A stretch of 6,328 bases of DNA from an uncultured Opitutia bacterium. Lineage in GTDB: Bacteria > Verrucomicrobiota > Verrucomicrobiia > Opitutales > UBA953. The stretch is from the NCBI GenBank assembly GCA_903957465.1, contig CAJBPJ010000084.1, positions 1-6,328 of the forward strand. Direction: 5' to 3'. Shown here piece after piece: positions 1-6,328 of the stretch. The notes beneath the pieces were generated by a model, which was not told the DNA's origin, searched no databases, and was given only the letters and a program-made list of their open reading frames with translations. Numbering within the stretch: position 1 is the first letter of the stretch; every line of letters begins with the position of its first letter. The position numbers were made by a program, and so were the translations under genes.

Positions 1-1
1 A

Positions 2-1879
2 TTCTCTGGGTGCTACCTTTGCCCTTCGCTTCCTGAGTTTCTGACATGGTGGAGTCAGAATCCATCATTCGAATTCTATCTCGTCGCGACCAATGCTGGT
101 GATTTGGTCGATCGCCGGGGATTAGTTTTTGCCGGACCACGGGCTTCGACTGAAGAAACCGGCCGGGGTGTTTTCTCCCGCGATGCAGAAAGTCGCGAAA
201 CCCGCGTGCGCTTGACCGAGGAGAATGATCACCTGACCGTTCTTAATGAACGTGCGATGGCTTTACAGACCTCACTGGAAGGCAATGAGGCTGAGCGCGC
301 CGCGCGTCGCCAATCTTTTGAAAATGCAGCTCAAGAGCACTCTGTTGCTCAGGCAGATGAACGTGCTGCTCGTGCTGCCCTTGTTTCGGCTGACGAACGT
401 ATTGCCCGCGAACAACAACAACTCACCGAACTCGAAGCGGCCCAGTCTGAAGCGTCTGAGCGCCTAGATTTCGCTAAGGGTGCACTTTCTGGTAAGGAGC
501 AGGAGATTGAAAGTTTCCGAACGCGCATTGCCGAAGGCGACCGTACCTTGGAGTCTGCACGGGCAGCGGCAGAAGCCCTCCGTCAATCTCTGGGCGAAGT
601 TCGATTAAGTTTAGCGGAACGTCGCCAACTCCTTGAACTTGCTGGTCGTGCCGTCAGCGAGCTTGAACAACGCCGCGAAGAAACCCGCCTCCGCCGTGAA
701 GCCCGTCTCCGTGAAGCTGCGCAATCGGATGGCCAAGTGGCTTCGTTGCGTGCAACCGCTGAAGTCTCTCGCGCGAGTGCGGCTGAGTTAACAACGCGGA
801 TCGACGGTGCTGCCGCAATTCTTGAAACGGATCGTGCCGCTCAAGCCACCCGCGAAGCTTCGTTGGAAACAGATGAACGCGAGCTCACCTCTGGTCGGGA
901 CGCTCGTCGCGACGCCGAAAGCCGTCTAAGAGTTCTTGAGGTTTCGCTCGCCGAAGAGTCTTCGCAGTGCGGATTTATTTCTGAAAAAGTTATGGCTGAA
1001 CACCAGTTGGACATTTCGTCCGTCGATTGGCGTCAGCAGCTTTGGTTGGCGGATGAGCCGTTCGAACCTTCGGCAGGCTTGGGTGAACTCGAAGATGAAG
1101 AAGAAGGATCCGAGGAAGAGGCAGCTGCCTTGCCCCGGGCTGTTCGCGGCGAGCCATCTGAAAAAGATTTAGTGGCTTTAGATAATACCGACTGGCCTCC
1201 CCTTGTTCGCGAAATCGCTGCCCTCAGGGAGCGCTTAGCAGGCATGGGCGCAGTTAATCTCGTTGCTGTCGAAGAGTATGCCTCACTCCGTCAACGTCAC
1301 GATTTCTTGAAGACCCAAAGTGACGACCTCTGGAAGTCTAAGGAAGAGCTCATCAAGGCGATTGATGAGATCAATGAGACTTCCTTGAAGTTGTTTACGG
1401 ATACCTTTGAACAGGTTCGTAAGAATTTCGCATTCACCTTTGAACGTCTGTTTAACGGCGGGAAAGCTGACCTGCACATGGTTCAAGCCGAAGACGTGCT
1501 CGACAGTGGTATCGAAATCATTGCCCAGCCTCCTGGCACGAAGCTCAGGGGTATTTCGCTTTTATCCGGTGGCCAGCGCACCATGACGGCGGTCGCGTTG
1601 CTCTTTGCTATCTATATGGTGAAGCCTTCGCCTTTCTGCGTGCTCGACGAGCTCGATGCGCCTTTGGACGACGTCAATGTTGGCCGATTCACAGACATTG
1701 TTCGTGAATTCACGCGCCACTCACAATTCCTGGTTATTACCCACAAGAAGGGCACCGTGGCTGCAGCCGATGCGATCTTTGGTGTGACGATGCAAGAGAA
1801 GGGCGTCACCCGCGTTTACTCGATGCGTTTCAACCGAGAGCGTAACGAGGCCGAGGCGACGACGCCGCAGGGTCGCTGA
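2..1879 (+). CDS. smc: Chromosome segregation protein SMC, C-terminal half (5' end outside window)
   Basis: SMC is the core ATPase of the bacterial condensin (with ScpA/ScpB) that organises and segregates the chromosome. The frame is open to the left edge; 625 residues are visible, about the second half of a usual ~1,150-1,250 aa SMC. Fragment residues 33-45 (GDLVDRRGLVFAG) match the end of the hinge. Residues ~60-330 are a Glu/Arg/Ala/Leu-rich coiled coil. Residues 362-373 are an acidic tract. GMGAVNL (414-420) opens the C-terminal head, followed by signature SGGQ (522-525), Walker B VLDELDAPLDD with D549/E550, and H-loop VITH (H581). Walker A would lie in the missing half. The signature has Gln where many SMCs have Glu (LSGGE). 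A TTG at 104 would give a shorter ORF, but hinge homology continues upstream of it, so it is not the start. The HtrA-like gene follows after 40 bases. Confidence 0.93.
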   Translation, partial: FSGCYLCPSLPEFLTWWSQNPSFEFYLVATNAGDLVDRRGLVFAGPRASTEETGRGVFSRDAESRETRVRLTEENDHLTVLNERAMALQTSLEGNEAERAARRQSFENAAQEHSVAQADERAARAALVSADERIAREQQQLTELEAAQSEASERLDFAKGALSGKEQEIESFRTRIAEGDRTLESARAAAEALRQSLGEVRLSLAERRQLLELAGRAVSELEQRREETRLRREARLREAAQSDGQVASLRATAEVSRASAAELTTRIDGAAAILETDRAAQATREASLETDERELTSGRDARRDAESRLRVLEVSLAEESSQCGFISEKVMAEHQLDISSVDWRQQLWLADEPFEPSAGLGELEDEEEGSEEEAAALPRAVRGEPSEKDLVALDNTDWPPLVREIAALRERLAGMGAVNLVAVEEYASLRQRHDFLKTQSDDLWKSKEELIKAIDEINETSLKLFTDTFEQVRKNFAFTFERLFNGGKADLHMVQAEDVLDSGIEIIAQPPGTKLRGISLLSGGQRTMTAVALLFAIYMVKPSPFCVLDELDAPLDDVNVGRFTDIVREFTRHSQFLVITHKKGTVAAADAIFGVTMQEKGVTRVYSMRFNRERNEAEATTPQGR

Positions 1880-1919
1880 GCCCGCTTGCCATTTTAAACC
1901 TCATGGCGTAGGGTAGGGC
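1880..1919 (+). promoter_or_regulatory. smc-protease gap: possible promoter for a leaderless mRNA, with dyad symmetry
   Basis: TTGCCA (1886-1891) and TAGGGT (1909-1914) are separated by 17 bases, a reasonable -35/-10 pair. A start six or seven bases beyond the -10 would fall at the ATG of the protease, so the mRNA would be nearly leaderless. The gap also folds: GCCC (1880-1883) can pair with GGGC (1916-1919), and TGCCAT (1887-1892) with ATGGCG (1903-1908, one G-T pair). No T-run follows, so a terminator is unlikely. The G-rich stretch before the ATG is only a weak Shine-Dalgarno candidate. This is a motif-level call; readthrough from smc is equally possible. Confidence 0.3.
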
Positions 1920-3053
1920 ATGCGCAAATCCCTTGGCATCATCCCTTGTTTACTTCTCGTTGCGACCGTCTCCGCAGCAGAAAAAGTCGAGCTCCCCGTC
2001 GATATTCGACCGATTGATCGTAATCAACCTGGGGTTAGCTATGCAGATATGCTTTCGCGGGTAACGCCTGCCGTGGTGAGCGTCCGTCTTGCCTTAGAAG
2101 TCGGTGAAAACGACCTCCGGCGTTTATCGATGACGAAGCCTATCAACCCGAGGTTGGTTCGCCACGATCCCGTTACCAATAAGTATTTAGTGCCAATTGC
2201 GCTCGGCTCGGGCGTCGTCATTCATCCTTCAGGGTATATTCTCACGAATCACCACGTTGTTACGGCACAGGGACAAGTGGTCTCCAAAGTCGCCATGGTA
2301 CAGTTTTCAGACGGTCGTGACTTGCGCGGTACAATTTTAGGATCCGATAGCCGTACTGATGTCGCCGTGGTTAAAGTAGACGCTGTTAATTTGCCTTACT
2401 TGCGATTTAGCGAAAGCGATCAATTGCGCGTCGGTGACAATGTCTTTGCGGTTGGTAATCCTTTGGACGTCGGGCTGAGCGTAACCTCCGGCATCGTCTC
2501 AGGTTTAAGCCGTAGCAATCTTGTGCTCAGTAGTGTTGGCCGCGCTCGCGGACCCGACTACCAAGATTTTATTCAGACGAGTGCACCGATTAATCCTGGA
2601 AACTCGGGTGGCGCCCTAGTGGATACCTTTGGCCGTCTTGTCGGCATGAATACAGCTGTTCGTGCCAATGCCGTGGGTATTGGTTATGCCGTCCCTGGAA
2701 ACCTTGCTCGCTTTGTTGCCGACTCGATAATTGCCCGTGGCTACGTTGTTCGCGGCTACATTGGGATCGATGGCGAAGACGTTGCCTTTGTAGAGGCGGT
2801 GCGCCTGGGCGCCACCAAAGGTCAAGCTGCGCGCTTAACTGAAGTTGATGAAGGTGCGCCGGCATTTAAAGCTGGCCTGAAAGTCGGCGACTTGGTGACG
2901 GCCGTTAACGGTTATGACATCGCTGGCTGGAATGACCTGCGGTTGGTTATCTCAGGCTTAAAACCAGGCACCGAGGCGACATTCGCTATTCTCCGTGGTA
3001 ATAAAACCCAACTGATACGCGTGCCCATTCTCGAGAGGCCGCGTGGTCAATAA
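1920..3053 (+). CDS. HtrA/Deg-family secreted serine protease with one PDZ domain
   Basis: Probable envelope quality-control protease of the trypsin-like S1C (HtrA/DegP/DegS) family, 377 aa. Residues 1-20 look like a Sec signal peptide: MRK, then a hydrophobic run ending SAA, with cleavage likely after A20. The protease domain spans ~40-270 and holds the full triad: H112 in TNHHVV, D147 in SRTDVAVV, and S229 in PGNSGG. A single PDZ domain covers ~275-372, including the ligand-loop region (YIGIDG) and EGAPAFKAGLKVGDLVTAVNG. DegP/DegQ have two PDZ domains; one is closer to DegS or many small HtrAs, but the apparent cleavage site suggests release into the periplasm rather than anchoring. The ~35 residues between VSVRLALE and GSGVV are longer than minimal and could form the oligomer-control (LA-like) loop. 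The next gene starts 3 bases after the stop, so co-expression is likely. Family is certain; the exact orthologue (degP, degQ or degS) is not. Confidence 0.93.
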   Translation: MRKSLGIIPCLLLVATVSAAEKVELPVDIRPIDRNQPGVSYADMLSRVTPAVVSVRLALEVGENDLRRLSMTKPINPRLVRHDPVTNKYLVPIALGSGVVIHPSGYILTNHHVVTAQGQVVSKVAMVQFSDGRDLRGTILGSDSRTDVAVVKVDAVNLPYLRFSESDQLRVGDNVFAVGNPLDVGLSVTSGIVSGLSRSNLVLSSVGRARGPDYQDFIQTSAPINPGNSGGALVDTFGRLVGMNTAVRANAVGIGYAVPGNLARFVADSIIARGYVVRGYIGIDGEDVAFVEAVRLGATKGQAARLTEVDEGAPAFKAGLKVGDLVTAVNGYDIAGWNDLRLVISGLKPGTEATFAILRGNKTQLIRVPILERPRGQ

Positions 3054-3056
3054 TCC

Positions 3057-3809
3057 ATGGCGCGTCGTTTCACGCTTTTAACTCTCGCGAGTGGACGATT
3101 GACGCCGCTCAGCCAAACCGCGCTCGTCTTTTCATTAGCACTTTTTGCAGCCATGATTTTTTTGGTGCGGCCTGTCCATGAAGCTGCGCCGCGGATGACA
3201 CTCGTTTCTCCATCGGCCCTGGTGCTTGGGTCAAAATCGCCTTGGGTTGAGCGCGCCATGCTTCAGGAATCTTCATCACTCTACATGCCGGCTGTGCAAA
3301 GCGATGGTCGGTCGGGCGACGTCGCTCAGCCAGATGCTTCCCCTTTTTCTGCTTTCGCGCCCGAAATCCAACATGATCCCGCGAAGCCTCTTTCAATTCC
3401 CACGGAACAGTCTTCCGCCCGCTGGTTGACAATCGATGAGGCTTTTCCCTTGGCCGATCAGGAGCCGTTTTTAACCCTTGGGCAAAAGGTACCCCCACCC
3501 AGTTTAAGCAGCCGGAAGGTTCAGATTCAGGTATTTTCAGATTTATATGAAAATGTATTCAAAAAGGATTTCGTTACTGCTGACTCAGACACATTTAATA
3601 CTAAATCATTGTCTGTTAATAGTTTAAGCAAAATACGTCCACTGGAAATGAGGCTGGGCATTGATGCATATGGCGTCCAAGCCAAACCCTACCTTTTGCG
3701 TAGTTCAGGCGATGCAGCATGGGATCGTTCGGTTCTTGAATGGTCTGCAAAGTTACCCTGGGTTACCTGGCTAAAGCCGGGGTCATACCGGGTCGTGGTG
3801 GGCCCCTAG
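3057..3809 (+). CDS. Uncharacterised single-pass membrane protein with possible TonB-like C-terminus
   Basis: I do not recognise this 250-aa protein as a named family. Residues 1-20 are basic/polar and ~21-38 form one hydrophobic segment (ALVFSLALFAAMIFLV), so the rest probably faces the periplasm. Residues 40-150 are low in order-forming features and Pro/Ser/Ala-rich, including PPP at 146-148. Residues ~196-249 resemble the TonB C-terminal pattern: a strand and turn (GIDAYG), then LLRSSGDAAWDRSVLEW, where SSG-x-x-x-x-D is typical of TonB/energy-transducer proteins, and a final Trp-rich strand region ending at the stop. The layout (anchor, linker, small C-terminal fold) is TonB-like, but the usual YP-x-x-A segment and XPC-type linker are not clear. 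The ATG lies 3 bases after the protease stop with no Shine-Dalgarno, so translational coupling is likely. The stretch at ~3525-3660 is AT-richer than its surroundings. Coding status is fairly sure; function is unknown. Confidence 0.72.
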   Translation: MARRFTLLTLASGRLTPLSQTALVFSLALFAAMIFLVRPVHEAAPRMTLVSPSALVLGSKSPWVERAMLQESSSLYMPAVQSDGRSGDVAQPDASPFSAFAPEIQHDPAKPLSIPTEQSSARWLTIDEAFPLADQEPFLTLGQKVPPPSLSSRKVQIQVFSDLYENVFKKDFVTADSDTFNTKSLSVNSLSKIRPLEMRLGIDAYGVQAKPYLLRSSGDAAWDRSVLEWSAKLPWVTWLKPGSYRVVVGP

Positions 3810-3835
3810 TTCGCCCCCTATTTCAGCGTGTTAAA

Positions 3836-3865
3836 GGTCGGTCAAAAAAGCGCTTGACGGTGACC
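3836..3865. repeat. Imperfect inverted repeat overlapping the tRNA-Thr/tuf promoter
   Basis: GTCAA (3841-3845) and TTGAC (3854-3858) are exact inverted copies separated by 8 bases. Outside them GGTC (3836-3839) and GACC (3862-3865) pair again, with unequal bulges. The right arm contains most of the proposed -35 hexamer. It could be an operator-like site or a weak hairpin at the end of the upstream gene; no T-run follows, so an intrinsic terminator is unlikely. Chance cannot be excluded at this length. Confidence 0.35.
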
Positions 3866-3884
3866 CTTGCGGAGTTCATCTAAA
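3854..3884 (+). promoter_or_regulatory. Sigma70-like promoter for tRNA-Thr-tuf operon
   Basis: TTGACG (3854-3859) matches five of six bases of the -35 consensus. TCTAAA (3879-3884) matches four of six of the -10, with a 19-base spacer, slightly long. Transcription would start near 3891, leaving about 30 bases before the mature tRNA. It is the only convincing promoter I see ahead of the tRNA-tuf-tRNA-secE-nusG cluster, which supports it as the main one. The -10 assignment is the weaker part. Confidence 0.5.
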
Positions 3885-3919
3885 CCCTTCCTTTACGCAA
3901 CTTCCTGCGGCATCGGAAC

Positions 3920-3995
<76 letters not shown>

Positions 3996-4046
3996 CCAAT
4001 CTCCTCTCCACTTTCCCACAACCACAAACTCCAAACACACAAGACA
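3996..4046 (+). promoter_or_regulatory. G-depleted leader of tuf without Shine-Dalgarno
   Basis: The 51 bases between the tRNA-Thr CCA end and the tuf ATG contain a single G (4043) and consist of C/A/T runs such as ACCACAAACT. No GGAG-like sequence occurs. Such a leader should be nearly unstructured, which fits non-SD initiation by direct 30S/S1 binding. The mechanism is inference; the composition is seen directly. Confidence 0.55.
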
Positions 4047-5234
<1,188 letters not shown>

Positions 5235-5241
5235 TCCTCGT

Positions 5242-5258
5242 CCAACCCTTAACGTTGG
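5242..5258 (+). other. Small hairpin just after tuf
   Basis: CCAAC (5242-5246) pairs with GTTGG (5254-5258) around a 7-base loop. It lies 7 bases after the tuf stop and 1 base before the much stronger hairpin. On its own it is weak; it may stack on the next stem or protect the tuf 3' end. Confidence 0.35.
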
Positions 5259-5259
5259 C

Positions 5260-5293
5260 GATGCCGTGGGGTCCGAAAGGGCCCCCCGGCATC
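5260..5293 (+). terminator. Strong GNRA-capped hairpin between tuf and tRNA-Trp (terminator, attenuator or processing site)
   Basis: GATGCCG (5260-5266) pairs with CGGCATC (5287-5293). After one T-C mismatch, GGGGTCC (5268-5274) pairs with GGGCCCC (5279-5285, one G-T pair), closed by a GAAA tetraloop. That is 14 pairs in a 34-base GC-rich hairpin. The following CTCACTTTCTC is pyrimidine-rich but not a clean T-run, so full intrinsic termination is doubtful. No promoter is visible between it and tRNA-Trp, so some readthrough is expected. Attenuation, RNase III-type processing or 3'-end protection are all compatible. Confidence 0.6.
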
Positions 5294-5315
5294 CTCACTT
5301 TCTCAACCACACCTT

Positions 5316-5391
5316 AGGACGGTAGCTCAATTGGCAGAGTAGCGGTCTCCAAAACCGTTGGTTGTGGGTTCGACTCCCTCCCGTCCTGCCA
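5316..5391 (+). tRNA. trnW: tRNA-Trp (anticodon CCA)
   Basis: The acceptor AGGACGG (5316-5322) pairs fully with CCGTCCT (5381-5387). The D-arm is 5325-5328 with 5337-5340. The anticodon stem is 5342-5346 with 5354-5358 around CTCCAAA, with CCA at 5349-5351 reading UGG. The T-loop TTCGACT is standard, but its stem GTGGG/CCCTC (5364-5368 with 5376-5380) carries one T-T mismatch at the second pair. The discriminator is G5388, as expected for Trp, and CCA is encoded at 5389-5391. The location between tuf and secE matches the conserved order seen in Chlamydia and other phyla. Confidence 0.96.
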
Positions 5392-5421
5392 CCTCCCCCT
5401 CACACTTTCTCCCACCCACAC
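5392..5421 (+). promoter_or_regulatory. G-free leader of secE without Shine-Dalgarno
   Basis: The 30 bases from the end of tRNA-Trp to the secE ATG contain no G and are mostly C and A. No ribosome binding site of the GGAG type is possible here. After tRNA processing this short tract would be the 5' leader of the secE-nusG message. Confidence 0.5.
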
Positions 5422-5628
5422 ATGATTCGCCTCCTTGGACGCCTTCGAGCTTTCTGGAACGAAACCCTCACCGAGGTTTTCGCTAAGGCGTCATGGCCAA
5501 CGGGCAGGGAGTTAGCACAGTCTACAGTGATTGTGGTGTTCGCCGTCGCGCTGCTTGCAGCCGTCGTCGTGCTTTGTGACCTCTCACTTACCAACCTCGT
5601 TCAGGTCGCTACCCAAATTGCGCGCTGA
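5422..5628 (+). CDS. secE: Preprotein translocase subunit SecE
   Basis: SecE is the small essential subunit that clamps SecY in the SecYEG protein-export channel of the inner membrane. At 68 aa it is the short single-span form found in most bacteria (E. coli SecE is longer with three spans). Residues 8-34 form the cytoplasmic amphipathic helix and hinge, including the family hallmark EVFAKASWPTGRELAQST with WPT at 25-27. Residues ~35-55 are the one membrane span (VIVVFAVALLAAVVVL). The ATG at 5422 is chosen because an upstream in-frame TTG (5362) lies inside tRNA-Trp. nusG starts 8 bases after the stop, the classic secE-nusG pair. Confidence 0.95.
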   Translation: MIRLLGRLRAFWNETLTEVFAKASWPTGRELAQSTVIVVFAVALLAAVVVLCDLSLTNLVQVATQIAR

Positions 5629-5636
5629 GTATACCC

Positions 5637-6227
5637 ATGTCCGAATCTAACCGCCCACCTGTTTCCAATCAGCTTCTCTGGTACACGCTGCAAACCTTCT
5701 CGAACAACGAGGCCAAGGTGAAGCGTAACATCGAGCGATCGATGCAACAGGACGACAGTATTCGCGAAGCCATTGAACAGGTGCTCATGCCCGAGCGCAC
5801 GGTCAAGGAGACGCGCAACCGTAAGGAAAAGCAGACCAAGCTGAAGCTTTACCCAAGCTACCTCTTTATCCGTGCCCGTCTCGGCAGCATGGACGGTGAT
5901 CTCGACGAGTATGTTTGGTCTTTCCTTCGCCAGCTTGATGGCGTGATGGGATTAATTGGCGGCGATCGCCCGGTGCCACTCAAGGATGCTGAAATCCGTT
6001 CGATCCTCGACCAGATTGTCGAAAACGAAAATAAAGTCCTACCCAAGATCACCTTTGCTATCGGCGAGCGCGTCAAGATTACCGATGGCCCGATGATGAA
6101 TCTTTCCGGCGTCGTCGACAGTTCCGACGTGAATCACGGTAAGCTGCAAGTCTCCGTCGATATCTTTGGTCGCCCTACGCCTGTGGAACTCGAGTTCTGG
6201 CAAGTTGAGCGCGACGACCGCAACTAA
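5637..6227 (+). CDS. nusG: Transcription termination/antitermination factor NusG
   Basis: NusG binds RNA polymerase to suppress pausing and links it to Rho or to ribosomal protein S10. At 196 aa it is slightly longer than E. coli NusG (181 aa), with a ~12-residue polar N-terminal tail and a longer NGN domain. The NGN domain (~13-125) begins at WYTLQTFSNNE and has VLMPERTVKE, YPSYLFIRA and VMGLIGG. The KOW domain (~138-192) reads GERVKITDGPMMNLSGVV and ends with IFGRPTPVELEFWQVE; F177 matches the Phe that contacts S10/Rho in E. coli. The usual PGY in the NGN core is PSY here (73-75). The start is 8 bases after the secE stop, with TATACCC and no Shine-Dalgarno, so coupling to secE is likely. 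Confidence 0.97.
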   Translation: MSESNRPPVSNQLLWYTLQTFSNNEAKVKRNIERSMQQDDSIREAIEQVLMPERTVKETRNRKEKQTKLKLYPSYLFIRARLGSMDGDLDEYVWSFLRQLDGVMGLIGGDRPVPLKDAEIRSILDQIVENENKVLPKITFAIGERVKITDGPMMNLSGVVDSSDVNHGKLQVSVDIFGRPTPVELEFWQVERDDRN

Positions 6228-6253
6228 TCTTTAACACCCAATAATCCTATACC

Positions 6254-6328
6254 ATGGCTAAGAAAGTTATCGGCGAAATCAGGCTCCAGCTCCCAGCAGG
6301 CGCCGCTAATCCTGCCCCTCCTGTTGGC
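6254..6328 (+). CDS. rplK: 50S ribosomal protein L11, N-terminal 25 residues (runs off window)
   Basis: The visible MAKKVIGEIRLQLPAGAANP followed by APPVG is the L11 N-terminus, close to the common MAKKVVGQIKLQIPAGKANPAPPVG. L11 binds 23S rRNA at the GTPase-associated centre where EF-Tu and EF-G act. The PAG-x-ANPAPPVG segment is intact, with Ala where Lys is common. It follows nusG by 26 bases that contain no G and no Shine-Dalgarno, and is in the standard secE-nusG-rplK order. The gene is incomplete here. Confidence 0.95.
   Translation, partial: MAKKVIGEIRLQLPAGAANPAPPVG

Noticed and set aside
104..106. TTG at 104 as the start of a short SMC-like protein
   Set aside because: The frame is open to the left edge and hinge-like sequence (VATNAGDLVDRRG) spans the TTG, so this is an internal codon of a gene cut by the window.
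1903..1911. Two-codon mini-ORF ATG GCG TAG before the protease start
   Set aside because: Too short to judge; it would also lie upstream of the start site if the proposed promoter is right.
3109..3498. 129-codon open frame on the - strand opposite the uncharacterised membrane protein
   Set aside because: The + strand frame has a membrane segment, tight spacing to the protease and a TonB-like end; the - strand product is a basic low-complexity sequence without features.
3798..3818. Terminator hairpin after the uncharacterised gene (GGGC...GCCC)
   Set aside because: Only four contiguous pairs form, with a mismatch beyond, and the tail CTATTTCAG is not a T-run.
5362..5421. 20-codon N-terminal extension of SecE
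   Set aside because: It would start at a TTG within tRNA-Trp and adds a Pro-rich peptide unlike SecE; the ATG at 5422 gives the normal length.

Overview
This is a core-genome window with every recognised gene on the + strand. It opens inside a gene for the SMC chromosome-segregation ATPase. Next come a secreted HtrA-type serine protease and an uncharacterised membrane-anchored protein. The right half is the conserved translation/transcription cluster tRNA-Thr(GGU) - tuf - tRNA-Trp(CCA) - secE - nusG - rplK, cut off 25 codons into rplK.

Likely source: a bacterium of the Planctomycetes-Verrucomicrobia-Chlamydiae group, and I lean towards Verrucomicrobia (Opitutae-like). This is inference. It rests on the non-canonical EF-Tu P-loop and switch I (GKST, then KGGTVRDATKTVTI), which I recall from EF-Tu proteins of this group. 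It also rests on the style of the SMC head (LSGGQRTMTA, VLDELDAPLDD) and the gene order, which I recall from Chlamydia and Thermus. No database search was possible.

Layout: 2-1879 SMC C-terminal half (hinge end, returning coiled coil, acidic insert, ATPase head). 1880-1919 a 40-base gap holding dyad symmetry and a possible promoter. 1920-3053 HtrA-like protease with intact triad and one PDZ domain. 3057-3809 an uncharacterised protein with one N-terminal membrane segment and a TonB-like C-terminus, only 3 bases after the protease. 3810-3919 a promoter region. 3920-3995 tRNA-Thr. 4047-5234 tuf. 5235-5315 tandem hairpins. 5316-5391 tRNA-Trp. 5422-5628 secE. 5637-6227 nusG. 6254-6328 start of rplK.

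How the genes work together: the protease and its neighbour form a probable envelope-facing pair. From tRNA-Thr onward the genes serve translation elongation (EF-Tu and two of its tRNA cargoes), protein export (SecE) and transcription elongation/antitermination (NusG), and lead into the ribosomal L11 operon. A good sigma70-like promoter lies just before tRNA-Thr and I see none further down, so the cluster may be one long transcript, modulated by the strong hairpin after tuf. tuf, secE, nusG and rplK lack Shine-Dalgarno sequences; the leaders of tuf, secE and rplK are almost free of G.

I see no mobile element, CRISPR array, phage gene or defence cassette, and no clearly new multi-gene system. 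The points most worth a second look are the EF-Tu switch region, the G-depleted non-SD leaders, the TonB-like neighbour of the protease, and the hairpin between tuf and tRNA-Trp.
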